A DNA stretch of 64,000 nucleotides from Anodontia alba (GCA_964016985.1 OZ024824.1:43244660-43308659); one strand, 5' to 3'. Numbered from the stretch's first letter, positions 39,901-54,500 are shown. The notes: generated by a model not told the origin, from the letters alone. A program made the numbers and translations.

Positions 39901-42900
39901 AACCTGACAGAACTTAATGCAGAAAGATTTTTTTAAATAAAATATCCTTATAACAGAAACATGGGAAAACTGATTTTTATGTGCATATGCATCTTTTACC
40001 TGATAAGAGGAAATTGAGGGCCAGAATATAGTGGCCATAGAAGCTTGCACCTATGACAGAAAACCTGGCAGACTCCATTCCAAAGGACAATTTATCACTT
40101 AACAGACTTTCCTATTAAACAGTCGTTTGAAAATTTATAATATTGACCATTACCTTTTTTCTATAACTGGAGGCCGGGTGGGGGTGGGGGGTGTAAGAAA
40201 CCGTGGCCTGGGCAGTTTGCCACCCCCCCCCCCCCGCCCCCCACCCGCCCATCCCCCACCCACCCACCCAGAAAAGCTGACAGAACTTTATTCAGAATGA
40301 TTTTATTTTTTAAAATAAAAATGCATCTTTTACTGGATAGTAGGAAATTGAGAGCCTTAGAAGCTTGCACCTATGCCAGAAAACCTAACAGACTCCATTC
40401 AAAAAAAAAAATAGTTTATTACTTTTAATAGACTTTCCTATTGAACAGTGATTTGAACATTCATAATAACATTGACCATTATATGTTTTTCTCTAAACTG
40501 AAGGTGCGTGTGTATGTATTACTATCAATCTAATGTCTGTGCATTAGAAATTTAAGTTGAAAATGATTAAATAGCTTTTCTGAACTGAGTTTACCCATTT
40601 TCCAGGGGTGGGGCGGGGGACTGGGCGGGTGGATGCAAGCTACTCCGGCCAGGGTATCTTCATCCCCAGGGGGTGGGGGGGGCAAGCTGCCCAGACCAGG
40701 GTATCTTACCCCTCAGCCCAGCCTGTCTGAAGACAGATAAATAATATTAAGTAATAGAAATATTCAAATGACCTGTTCCATGGGAAATTGTTTTTTTAAA
40801 AATAGAAATATTCAAATGACATGTTAAATGGGAAATTGTTTTATAAAAGATAAAAATAAATTCTGAACTTTAATTTTGTTTACAAGATTTTCTGAGGTTG
40901 GGAGCTAATTTCTCGGGCCACCCAATCCCCTCCCCATAAAGAGAAAAAAAAGTTAGAGCAGGTATTACTACAATGCTAATGTCTATGCATTAGAGATTTG
41001 TATTTTCTTTATTTAAAATGATTAAGAAACTTTTCTTATCTGAGTTTGATGAGTTTCCAGGAATGAGCGGTGTGTGTGTGGGGGGGAGGGGGGGGGAGGG
41101 GGTCGTGGGGAGCAAGCTACCCAGGCCAGGGTATCTTACTCCCACCCCTTCCCCCCAGCCTTTTCTGTGTGAAGAAAGATTAAAGTAAATAATAGAAAAA
41201 TTCAAATGACTTGTTAAATGGGAAATTCTTTTTCTGAGCTTTGTTTACAAGATATTCAGAGGTTGGGAGCAAATTTCTCGGGCCTCAGTATTTTGACCAT
41301 AACTCCTTCCCGTACACGGGCCACAGTATTTTGACCTTAACACTTTCCCGTAAAGAGAAAAGTTGGTAAAAGCAGGTATTACTACAATGTCTATGCTTTA
41401 GAAATTTATGTTTAAAATGATGAAAAAAAAACCTGATCTGAGCTTGTCGAGTTTCCATGGGTGGGGGCCACGCTGCCCAGGCCAAGGTGTCTCAACCCCC
41501 ACCCTTTCCTATGAGAAGAAAGATAGATAAAAGTAAATAATAGAAATATTCAAATGACCTGTTAAATGGGCAATTATTTAAAAAAAAAGATAAAAATAAT
41601 TTTCTTAACTTTGATTGCAAGATTTTCTGAAACTGGAAGTAAACTCCTCGGGCCACAGTACTTTAGCTCTAACACCTTCCCGTAAAGAGAAAATTAGGTA
41701 AAAGCAGGTCTTACTAAATGCTAATGTCTATGTATTAGAATTTTAAGTTGAAAATGATTAAATAGCTTTTCAAATCGGAGTTTGCCAAGTTCCCAGGGGT
41801 GGGGGGCAAGCTGCCCAGGCCAGGGTCTCTTCACCTCCGCGTGGGGGTGGGGGTGGGGGCAAGCTGCCCGGGCCAGGGTATCTTACCCCCGCCCCTTCCT
41901 ATACGAAGAAATATAGGTAATATCAAATACTGGAATTTCCCTAATTACCTGTTTAACGGGAAATTCCATTAAGTGATAAAATATCTTTTTGAACTGTGTC
42001 TGCAAGGACTTCGGAGTTTGGGAGGAAAATGCTTAGGCTACAGTATCTTAGCCCCAACCTCCTCCCATAAAGAGAAAAATAATGAAAAACATACATTACT
42101 ATTGTTCTGATTGTGCGATATAAATTTGTTATTAAAAATATATCGTTTTGAATTGAGTTTACCAGGTTTTCTGGGATGTAGGGCAAGCTGTCCAGGGCGG
42201 GGGGCAAGATACCCCGCGTTATCACCCCCGGGGGAGAAGCTGCCCAGGTGTGAGGGCGGGGGGGGGGGTGGGGGGAGGCAAGATAAACTGCTACACCGGA
42301 ACAAAATAGCGAAAAATAAACTAAACAAACCAAATAATTTTGTTACCCAAAGAATGACTAAAATAGAATCCATCCCTGATGTTCATTGGGTACAGGAAAA
42401 GCCCAGCCATTCCACTGGGAAACGAGGCTTGCCGAGTTTCCCACTGGAACGTTGGACCCTCGGATTGGGATTTTCCTGTCCCCACTGAAAGTCAATGATG
42501 GACTCCAAAGTAAAACTGCAAGTTACACGGCTGATGGTCACCTTATTAGTGCAGTGCCTTATAATCTTGGTTGCAAATTAATGAATCACTAAAGAATCTA
42601 TAAATAATATTAAGTCACTGTAGACTGGAGTCAGTCTACTGTAGTTTTTTTTTTTTAAATCATTTAATTCTACGGCGCGCGACTGACAAAAACACATGGA
42701 TCATCTAGTTTATTCAGAATTTCGACTTAGGCTTAGGACACTGTGATTATAGGGCATTCGTCGTAAGTCAACCTTTCTGTTAACTACTGCGGTTAATGAT
42801 TAACCCTTAAAGCGCCAGTCACAACTATTGTCGTCTGCTTTGTCATCTGCTTGTGATTTTAAAAGTCATTTTTGCAAACAGTGTGGACCCAGATCAGACT

Positions 42901-44633
42901 TAGGAGCAGTCTGATCAGGGTCCACACTGTTTGCCTGTATGCAAAAATAGGTTTGAAAAGTCTGCAAGAATATTCAGCAGACAACATAAACAGACGACAT
43001 TTTTAGATGCAGTTTTTCTTGGCGCTTTAAGGGTTAATATAGCAGTCTAAGAAATGCACACCTGAAAAAAGTCTGTAAAAGGTTCGTCCCAAAATCTGAA
43101 AGGTTTGAAATAATAAAAATAAATAAATAAAACAGTACTATCCCTTTTTCATTACAAGACAGGTGTTAGAGCAAAATAGGCTATTAAGTGTCAAATATTT
43201 TCTAATCATTTTGAAGCAATGGTTTAGTCTTATAAACCTGCAGTCACCTTTAAAGACAATTGCAAGAAAGGAATTGAATGCATTCAATTTTACAGTATTG
43301 AGAAAGTTCAACTTTCTGCCTGTGTTATCATGCATGTTGATGGTTTTAATCTGCTCATTTAGGCACTAGTATATGACCACGAAACTTTTCCTCACACACT
43401 ATTAGTACTGTTCATTATACTTAGCTGTTACTTAAAAAAAATTCGAAAATTTGTATGTTTATTTTTTGTTGCTTAACAATGCTTTGAGCATTATGTCATG
43501 CATGCTAAAACCTTTCTACTCACGTTTTGAAAAAAAAATAAAATAAATAAATAAAGTATCTGTCAGTAGATTTTGTTTGTTAATAAAAAAGGAAAATGTA
43601 TTAAATCACAAAGATCAGATTCTTTTCGCCGCTTACGTCTGGAGAAAAAAAGAAGAAGCTCGACACCTATCAATATACAAAATACTATCGAAATACAGTA
43701 GAACTTCAATGGCTCGAACCCCGATGGCTCGTTTACCATGGATGAGTCTAACACGTTCTTGAGTCCGCAGGGATTTCCTCCAAATACGATATACGGATAA
43801 TTTAGGGAGATTTTCTTCTTTTATCTTGTAAATGTATGATGTGTGCATTCATTAGAATCGCCTCTACGAGGCGATTCTAATGGGTACACACAACATACAT
43901 TTAAAATATAGAACACTGAAAATATATCCCACAATTATCTCCATTATGCCTCCTGGTGTGGCACCAATAGTAACCTTCCGTAGCTCGAACAACCGCTGTC
44001 TCGAACAAATTTTCATGGTCCCCAAAAAGGTTCGAGCCATCGAAGTTCGACTGTAGTACTGACCGTTTAAGCAATATGGCCATTTTTATATTTCCCCATT
44101 TTATGCCTCGGCTTAGCCTCTTTAAATGTGTCTGAAATTTCGCATATGCGTTGGCTACATCTGATTGGCATTTATAAGTATGCCAAACATTATAAAATAT
44201 CCCAAGCGGTTTAAGATTTTTAGCCATTGTCACAAACTGATAACGGACAAAGACATTTGAATGGTTGGGGATACCTTTAGCCTTGGTCAATTTAAATGAC
44301 ACTAGTCATGTCCATTGTCTAGGTCTAGTTGATAACTAACTTTTCGTATACAAAATATTATCGAAGTATTTCTGACACTGTAAGCATTATAGCCATGTTC
44401 ACGTTTTCTCCTTTTAATGCCTCGGCTTATCCTCTGTAGAAAAATCTGAAATTTCTCATGTTTAAAGAATACATCGAAATAGCATCTATAAGTATGACAA
44501 AATTACAAGAAAAACGGGTTTAAGCGGTCTAAGATTTGCAGCCATTTTCACAAACTGGTAACGGACGGAAGGACACTCTGATTATAGGGCACTCTTCGAA
44601 AGTCAACCTTTCAGTTGACTTTACTGCGATTAT

Positions 44634-44718
<85 letters not shown>

Positions 44719-45488
44719 CCATTAGACTAAATACACTAAAATATTCCCACAAAGATAATAAATAGGTTTTCCAAGGCTACAATGAAAATAAACCCTTCAT
44801 CACGAAAACATACTATATAATGTTGACACCCTTTAAACCCCACTATTATATAGTAAAACTAGGGTTTACAGGGGTATGTATTATTTTTCTTATTTCTGCT
44901 TAAAGACATAGATTGTGGGTACTCGTTAGAACCACCTCGCCAATATCAGAACTTTTATCTGAAAGTTTTCAGTTTTTGGTGGTGAAATATTCAATACATC
45001 TGAATAGGCGTGTTTGCGTAATGTCTAATAAATTTCTAGAAATTTCTAACCAACTTGCACACAACACAGTCTGGTCAGGCTGTGGATAGCACAAACTTGA
45101 TTTTGAGCCGCGCCATGTGAGATGTCTTCGGGTCATGTGGTGACAGAGAAGGCCAAGATCAGCACATGAATATGTAGGTTAGTTTTTTGTAGGTTGGTTT
45201 AAACAATATTACATTAGCACATTGAAAAACACCTGAACTTATACAGTACCTAAAGTATCAGGATCTGATCTGAAAGCTAATTTTTGTTTTTGCAGGTTTA
45301 GGGTATGAAGTGGCAAAATGGATAGCTATGATGGGTGGTACAGTTATTATTGCCTGTAGATCGGAAGACAAAGCTATGGAGGTATTATATTTGTGAAACA
45401 TCTTAAAAAGAGCGTATTATATAGTTAATGAAATTGAAGAAACCAGTGATTGTTTGTGCGTGTGCGCATGTGTGTGTGTGTGCGCGCG

Positions 45489-45552
<64 letters not shown>

Positions 45553-48500
45553 CCAGAAATGATAGTTATATCACAGTAAACACACAACGTCGTTTCGACG
45601 TCTCGGCGACGTCGAAACGACATTTGCGATGTTTTGTGTTTTTGTGTTTGCCGGGTATATTCGATGCCTTAGTATATCGTCATTCTCCAAAAGATGTAAA
45701 ATGTCAATTTAATTTGACCTATATTGTTAAGAGATTGACATTATATAATTTCAGTAGGATGATTTTTTCAATGTCAAAAGCAAAATGGTTTATGCACCTG
45801 TAGTAGAATATAAGACTACATTTGTGAAAAAAAGACCGTCCAAACAAATGAAATCTATACCGGTTGCCCTTGGAAACACCGAACATACAAAAAGACGAAT
45901 CTTTAATTCTTGTTATGCTGAATATTAAGATGCAACGCCCACTTCAAATTGTTAGCCAATCAGATTACTTGATCCAGATTGTTGGTATAAATTCACATAC
46001 TAAATCAAACAGTGCAGATTCAGAGCAATTGGCTTCTACAGAAGCCAACTGATCTGAATCTACACTGTTTGCTAAGGCAGGGCATGTCCGGGTTCAGCAG
46101 GATAAGGGATAAGATTAAATAAAAAGTCTCAAATTGTGAGTATCGCCTTATAACCTGATATTGGGATGTAAACCTGATTTTGGGATGTATGATAACTTTC
46201 TATGCTGAGACGAGTCTATACGCATGCGCATCAACTAAGATTATAGTTGGACATATAGTGTTGTGATTGTGCTTGGTGGCAGCTGAAAAACGTCTCCTCG
46301 TACATACATTAATGTTATTATTTCATCCTCAGGGATTCCATTTATAATCGCCTATCACATTCCCTTTCTGTATTGTATGCCTTAAATGTGCACTGTGCAT
46401 GTCCCGACCTCAATGCGGGCTCGGAGCACAGACTATATTCAAATAATGCGTTTCATGCATATTATCGGTTCTGTATCGCTTGTACAGAGAAACGGATTTA
46501 ACCCTTAAAGCGCCTAGCAAATTTATAATAGATGACATTGTAAAATTAATTCCGTTGTTTTTCAAAAGATATAAAGCTTGGCATTTTGATAGTGTCAAGC
46601 TTTATTTTCTCTGGAAAAGAAATAAAATTAAAAAAATTATTTCGATGTATCGTCTGCTGAAGTTGTGCTTAGCGCTTTAAGCCTTAACATAGGATGATCA
46701 AGGCAGGAAAATGGACTTTTAAATGACGTACGTACTGGATGTTAGGGCAAAGGAGGCCAAGTTCAGCATGCTCGTCCGCAATGTCAGCGTATTTGTTCCC
46801 CGCTTATAGAACCACTGAATACTGTAGACTATAACGACGAATAAAGAAAGCCCGGATCAAACCTTTCACCTTTCGCATCTGACAAAATGGACTTTGTCTC
46901 ACGTTGCACATGATGAACATTCCAATATTTCAGGCTATGCGGAAAATGGATAAAGAATACAAAGAACTAAAGGAAAAGGGGACTGAAGACCTGGCTGATT
47001 TGGAAGAACTAAATCTAGAGTTTATGCGTCTAGATCTTTCCTCTTTCCAGTCTACAAAAGAGTTCGTTGAAGCCTTTAAAAAGTCTGGACGCCAGTTACA
47101 CGTGCTGGTCTGCAATGCAGGAGTCAGTAAAGCAAATTACGGTAAGCCACATTTCTTCATGTTGTTCCCAAGTGCTTATTTGAATCGGCGCCCGAAAAAA
47201 AGGACCTTACGGTTTTCCTTCAAATGCGCATGCGCAGTCCCCTATTTGGGCTACAGACAATCGTTTTTGCTTGAAGCTTCCTTACGGTCTACTACATGTA
47301 TGCGGCTAGCAAAGGCTCTGGCGAGACTGCGCTTATGCGCAGGCTCGCCTGAGCCTTTGCGGGTCGCCTATGTGATAAGTACCCTTTTCTCGTCTGCTGG
47401 CTCATCTATGACAATTACCAATACCTCTTAAGGGGTATAGATACACGGTAGACATTTCGCCATTTCCGCCAAGGGAGATACCTTGTGGCATCATGTTTGA
47501 TTTACTGCTTGCCAATCCCCTTCTAAAATGGGGTCTACTCTATATAAAAAAACGAATTTGCTTCTTAGTGAGAGCAAATTCTTTCCTTATAGAGTATACC
47601 CGTTTCAGATTGGAACAGCAACAATTTAACACAGATCTGTCTCCCCTGAATGTGTATACGATGTACAGGAAACCAATATGCGTCTGAATACGAGGGTCGT
47701 GCAAAACGTTCTGTCACTAATAGGCTTCCTTAGTTTTATCCCAGGTATATTTTAAAATGCTTCACTGCACTAGAATGGTGTGTTAAATAGCTAACGATAC
47801 CCGTTTATTTTGTGCAAATTGCTTTCCAACTGACCGAGTTATTTCAAATTGAAATAGATGCAGTCATATATACTGACCAATTTGCTTGTTACATTGGAAC
47901 ATGGACCCGAAGACTGAAATTCGTAGCTTTATTAAATGCCGCATAAGGCTTAATATAGATTCAAAGCAGATATTTAATGAATTGTGTGGTATATATGGAC
48001 CTCAGACCATTACAATACGCACAGTTTTTTAGGTGGATTAAAGCTTTTAAAGCTGGGAAATTTTCTGTTGAAGATAATACCCGTTCTGGAAGGCCTAAAA
48101 CCTCTGTTACCAAGGCTAACATCGCTGCTGTAAAAATTGTGGTCGAACAGGATGTGCGAATGTCTGTCAAAGATATAGCTAGTTGTACTGGCATATCAGA
48201 AGGCAGCGTGCAAACAGTTCTGAAAAAGCGTTTGGACCTGAGAAAGGTTTGCGCTAGGTGGGTACCTCATTTGCTCACTGAGGAGCAAAAGACACAACGC
48301 CTTAAATGTGCCCGGGAACTTTTGAAAACATACAAAGGCTGTAATAGTCGGGTTATTTCTAACTTGCTAACAGGTGATGAAACCTGGGTGCATATGTTTG
48401 AGCCACAAAGATGGACTGATAATAAGCAATGGAAGCGACAAGATCAAAAACGCCCATGCATTGCCTAGAGAACCATAAGTTCGAAAATTATGTTGTACGC

Positions 48501-51500
48501 AATTTTCTTTAATTCGTTCAAGTGCCTTGTCCATCTGGTCATACAGTCACTGGCCGATTCTACAAGAATTCTGTACTGAAGACAGTGAAAGAGTTTTACA
48601 ATAAGAAACGACCAAGCAAAGGATGGTCAGGAGTCCACCTTTTACATAACAACTCCTCCCCTCATAAGTGTGAGGTTGTTAAGTCTTTTTTTAGCTTCTG
48701 AAAAGGTGAAAGTTTTAAACCATCCAGCTTATTCACCTAACCTGAGTCCCTGTGACTTCTTTTTATTCCCAAGGCTTAAGAAAATGCTTTCTGGAAATAA
48801 GTATACGTCTAGAAGTTCTCTTGGAAGCGTTATTTATCAGTGTCTCCACCAGATACCAAAAGAAGACTATTTATTTGCATTTCGTGACTGGGTAAAAAGG
48901 TTACAAAAATGTGTTTCAGTAAAGGGAGAATACTTTGAAGGTTTTGAAGCGTCTGTACATGAATGAATTTACAGTGTACTTCAAAAATAGAATGCTTTAT
49001 GTTGAAATTGTCACCCACCCCTTATTCAAGGGATACTTCTTAAGCGGAAAAGGATTTGCTTACTGGGTTTGGGTTTGGGAATCCCCTTTTCATAGAAGGT
49101 AACCTGGATTTGGGAATGAGTGCACAGTGGGGCTTACTCTAAAAGGATAGTGAATTCTTTCCTTTTATAGTAACCCCACTCCTCAAACTGAGAAGGATGG
49201 CAAATAACTTCTTGTCAAAATAAGCTCCCTTAGAGGTGAATCTCAACCTGTATACCAACATGGCGAAAACAGAGGTTAATCATTACCATTCTATGAACAA
49301 ATTCAGCAGAAAGTTCATGACATTTTCATCAGAAATCAGGATTTGACATTTCATGCAAATTTTCTCTTTTCTTTAAGAGACAATTTGCATGAAATGTCAT
49401 ATCTTTTTTTTTTTTTTTTTGAAAAAAAAAAAAAATAAGAAACATATTTCAAAATGTCGTCTGCTGAAATTTTTACTCACCATGCTAAATTAATAGAACA
49501 ATAGTGTGTGAGTTTGGATGTAGTACATATATTTTAGTAGTGATTCATCATATAAAGAAATCACTACATTCGTTATTTACCAAATTACCGCAAGTATTCG
49601 TATAGAATTGCCTGGGCAAGCTGTATAACTCGGATCCAGACCAGAATATTCCCAAGGAACACTTTTGTAGTACATTACCTAATAATCAAAGCAAGTTTTT
49701 GTTTTTTTAGCATGAATGCAGTAAGGAGTTCAAGTCTTTGAAGATTTAGGATAATTGGTGTACATAAGTTCATAAAAATATAAGTTACACATTGTTTTTG
49801 GATAGATTCTAAAATGAATGATCCTTGAAAGCAAATAACACAGGCGCAACACTGAAACAGTTGAAATGTCAAGCTTACTGAGCAAGAATAGTTGTAAATA
49901 GAACCAAAATGCCTGACATTACTACTACAAATATTACTACTAAAATTAACACTGTTTTAAATCCGTTGTTTTGGTTAGTTTTAATCTTGTTTTATTTCCA
50001 TCCTGTATTTAATGATTTTTTTTTTCATCCTATATGCAATGGCTTATTCATATCTTGTATGTAATGGCTTATTTCCATCCTTTGTGTAATGTTTTATTTG
50101 TATCCTTTATGTAATGACTTATTTCCATCCTGTATGTAATGTTTTATTTCCGTCCAGTACGTAATGGCTTATTTCCACCATGTGTGTAATGGCTTATTTC
50201 CATCTGTGTATGTAATGGCCTATTTCTATCTTATATGTAATGGCTTATTTCTATCCTGTATATATGGCTTATTTCTATCCTGTTTATATGGCTTATTTCC
50301 ATCTGTGTAAGAAATGGCTTATTTCCATCTGTGTATATAATGGCTTATTTCCCTCTGTGTATGTAATGGCTTATTTCGATCATGTATATAATGTTTTATT
50401 TCCATTCTGTATGTAATGGCTTATTTCCATCCTGTATGTAATGGCTTATTTCGGTCCTGTATGTATGGCTTATTTCCATCTGTGCATGTATGGTTAATTT
50501 CTATCTTTGTATGTAAAAGCTTATTTCACTCTGTGTATGTAATAGCTTATTTCCCTCCTGTATGTAATGGCTTATTTCCCTCTGTGTATGTAATGGCTTA
50601 TTTCCATCCTGTATGTAATGGCTTATTTCTATCCTGTATGTAATGTTTTATTTCCGTTCTGTATGTAATGGCTTATTTCTATCCTCTATGTAATGGCTTA
50701 TTTTCATCCTGTATGTTATGTCTTATTTCAATCTTTTATTTAATAGCTTATTTCTTTCTTGTATGTAATAGCCCATTCCCCTCTGTGTATGTAATGGCTT
50801 ATCTCCATCTCGTGTATGTAATGGCTTATTTCTATCTGTGTATGTAATGGCTTATTTTCATCTGCGTATGTAACGGTTTATTTCCATTTGTGTATGTAAT
50901 GATTTATTCCCATCCTGTATGTAATGGTGTTTTATTCATCCAGTATGTAATGGCTTATTTCAGTCGTGTATGCAAAGTTTAATATCCATCCTGTTTGTAA
51001 TTGATTATTTCCATCCCGTATGTAATGACATATACTCATCTTGTGCGCGTCGCGAGCTGTGCTCACTATTATACCAGCCACTTTTTTTTTTCTCTTGGTA
51101 ACATTATTGCAGTACAGTCGACTCTCGTTATCGCGAAGTCCAAGGAACTGTCTGACATACTTCGAAATATCCGTACCTCGACATATCAGATTTGAGGGAA
51201 AATAACTCGAACAACCACATTTCATAAATGAATATGTAATTTGACTCCTGAAATTAGAGATGTTTTGAATATATTGTGGAAAAGAGGAGAAATGCTCCTC
51301 TTTTCCCTAATATTTTGTTACCTGTTGTTAGATTTCCATGTTGAATCAGGGACCAGATTTTCTCTTCGAGATAAGCGGTTATTCGAGATAAGCGAAATCA
51401 AGATAACGAGAGTCGATTGTAACAGGAACTAGTTCATCGATTTTTTTTTCTATTTACCAACAGAGAAAACAGATGATGGTTTTGAATCCACGCTACAAGT

Positions 51501-54500
51501 AAGTACAAGTATTTTTTTATCCATTCATTCCTGCAGACTAACATAGATACGTTTACAGAATAGTGCAGATTCAGATGAGATGGCTCATAACGAGCTGTCT
51601 CATCAGTATCTATACTTTTTGCTATTCCATTATTGATTTTTTACTGAAGCCCTCTTTGCAACAATGGATATGCCCAAATCCAGAGATGGAATTGTCTATT
51701 TCAGAAACTCAGGGGTGAAATGGTTAAATGTAATTCATCACAGAGAAACAGGGGGATATGCGGTGTAATACAGGCTACCCTAAATGAAAAGCAAATTATT
51801 TTGTCCTGATGACAAAAATCCAAAATAGTCGCGTACAAACATTTTACTTTCCTGAATTGTCTTAGAATAAAATATTAGTCGGGTTTCTCAATTACTGTAT
51901 CTTGTAGAAAAACGTAACCCTACAATCAGAACGATATGCGGCTGAGTTTTTGTATGTATAAAGCTTGGATATCGGTTCATACAAAACCGCTATATAGCAA
52001 TGCGAAAGTGACTGCATTCTGGAGAAACACATGCATTTTGCATAATACTGGTTTAGAGTTTTGCCAAGCATCTGTAAGTTCTATCAAGCATATAGTATAC
52101 ATGTATATACACCAAACTCGCGAATAATTAATCTGTAAGTTGATGTCTGAATATCAGTTAGCACTGATTATTTAAAATTTTTGTCGCGTGTATTTTATTG
52201 AATTTTGATGAACATTGTAGTTTGCCGAAGTTACGTCAGTTATTATGTTTGGTCTCCATACATTCTCATCCAGTACACTTCGTCAACAAAAGGGTTTTGA
52301 AATTGTGGACATGAAGAAATGCGCGGCGACTACCCTCATCATGCATGTTTAAGACTTACGTTAATACCATACAGTGTACTATACGAATACTTCTTATTGA
52401 AAAACCATAAGCACGAAAGACCGAAAGATCTGGTAGAATCTAGAATGTTTCATTCAAAATGGTCATAAAATTTGCAATCAAACGTTTTCTTACAGGTTTA
52501 TTTTAGCGGCCATATTGGACGAAAAGTCGAACATTTTTTGGTGTTATTCCATTTCTGCTTACCTTCTAATAAAGGCTATAAATACGGTACATGTAGCAGC
52601 TTTATTTGAAACGCAGTTTGCATACGCTATTTAAAAATTGATGTCAGGCAAGAAACCGGGGTACTCTCAAATGCGGAAAAAACCGGGATGTCACTAATGA
52701 CGTCATGTTTGCATATGCGCATGTGAAAATAAACATTCTGCTTTCTGTTTTCAGCATTTTTCTGTCTTTTTTTATGATTTTATCCTGAATACACAAGGTT
52801 TTCTTTTTATACTAAAAATTTGTTAAGTATCAACTGGGCCTCCATAGAAACGTGCAAGTTTTCGTATGCATATCTGCTATACATTTGTTTTATGTACAGA
52901 CATATCCACGCTTTCTTCCTATATCGAAATAAATCGTATATCTTTCCGATGCTAGGGTTAGCAAAAATTGAGTATTGGAGTCCGTACTATAAACAATCTC
53001 GAAGCCCATGAACAATAAGAAAGATAGAACACTCTTTAAAACTCTCCAGAGAACTAAATATACGCTTCTTTGAAAAATCACTGTGGGATGTGATGGGTTA
53101 GAATATCATTCTGCGGACCAAATACCTAATTTGATGTTGCATGAGAATTAAGGGTGATGTTTCACGCAAGTAAAACTATTTTTAGAACCACACACACGTG
53201 TTTTTCTGTTGATTTTGTTCGCATTATATTGTTTCAAATGGCAAGTATACTCTGCGTCATTATTTGTAAATATAAATTACTAACTATAGAGTTTTATCAT
53301 GTTCAACTCAGCTGAGCATAAAATTCGTCATGCTTATAAATCTCAAATTACTAACAACTGCAAATTCTTTCCTGCTAAAAATAGCTGAGCATGAAAATTT
53401 CTCTAATAATGAATATAAAAATGCCAACTATTGTTGGCATTTTCATATTTATTAGCAGCGAAAAGTTCATGTTCAGGTGTGTTGAACACGAAAACAGTTT
53501 TATAACCTCGGGGCCTAGTGTCCTTAGTAGGCTATGTTCTGTGTTTGTGGCTTTTCCTGGACATCTTCTATACAATATTTTTTTTAAGAAATAGATCGGC
53601 TGTAGCAGTGGATTGTTAAGTAATAATTCACTATTTGATGGTCAGTTGTAAAGTAGATCAAATCACGAACGCGAAGCACGGGTGATTGAACTACTTACAA
53701 CTGACCTCAAAACAGTGAATTATTACTAAAAAATTCACGCACTACAGCTGGTCTATTTCGATTCTAACACACTAAAATTGAAGAAAACTTATTTGTTTCC
53801 TTCAGATTCTCCTTAGTATTTGCCATTGTTGAAAAGACTTCAGCCAACTCTTTGGACTGTATCACAAGCAATTGCTTGCTTTTACAACATATCTGATGCG
53901 CGAAAATGGCGTTTTACCGTTTAACGTCAATAGTGCAAAAGGTGACGTCAGAAAAAAAAAATGATCATAAAACAGCGGTTCTTCGCGTCACGCTCTTCCG
54001 CCCAGTGAGTTGTTGCACAATAAAATACTTTTTCTTACTATTGACTATATGCGCGAGATGTATTAGAATTATATTGTTTTATTTACAGATAAATTACCTC
54101 GGACACTTTCTTCTCATCGGCCAGCTGCTTTCAGTGATGAAAAACAGTGATAGTGATGATGCTAGAATAGTTCTGGTGTCAAGTGACATGCACAGATGGC
54201 CTTCAGTTACGTTCGATTTAAGTCAAATGAACTACAGTGGAGAACCAGAGAAATATTCTATGTTTACCTGTTACGGGAGATCCAAATTATACCAGGTAAA
54301 CTTATAGTTTTTCGTCACTTATTATAATTTTCAGAAACTACCAATATTCAGATGCATTTAATTTTTATGTTATTCTACAAGATATTTCCAAATGCTCATT
54401 AAATTTGCAGTGTCGTGGTAGCTAACAATGAACAGAAGCCATGTAGAAATGGCCACAGACTTGCTGATATGGCCTCTTTTATATGTGCCAAACCTGTCCA

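Larger units (their letters stand above)
36935..45295 (+). other. SDR gene 2 intron 1 (8.4 kb)
   Basis: The intron is filled with MITEs (37096, 37440, 38654, 42801, 43696, 44798), the GAATCCATCACTGATG elements, a G-rich tandem array (39770-42300), a T-rich tract (38229-38315) and a GT microsatellite. The stretch 43080-43690 shows nothing nameable. Confidence 0.65.
45382..46933 (+). other. SDR gene 2 intron 2
   Basis: The intron contains a GT/GC microsatellite (45470-45548), a TTAA MITE (45903-46112) and a second TTAA MITE (46498-46687). The rest shows nothing nameable. Confidence 0.65.
47142..51463 (+). other. SDR gene 2 intron 3
   Basis: The intron contains mariner copy 2 (47691-48966), an inverted repeat with a poly(T)/poly(A) core (49320-49450), a 25-bp minisatellite (50019-51033) and a TA MITE (51115-51419). 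The stretch 49460-50000 shows nothing nameable. Confidence 0.65.

Noticed and set aside
44536..44718. Val-Cys repeat open frame
   Set aside because: It is a translation of a GT microsatellite; the same holds for frames over 23574-23858, 45417-45803 and 60655-60925.
46904..47431. A 175-codon open frame as a separate gene
   Set aside because: Only 46934-47141 matches the paralogous exon; a good GT donor follows and the rest is intron read-through.
50019..51033. Regular direct repeats suggesting a CRISPR array
   Set aside because: The 25-bp units abut without unique spacers, and the window is a eukaryotic genome with introns; it is a minisatellite.
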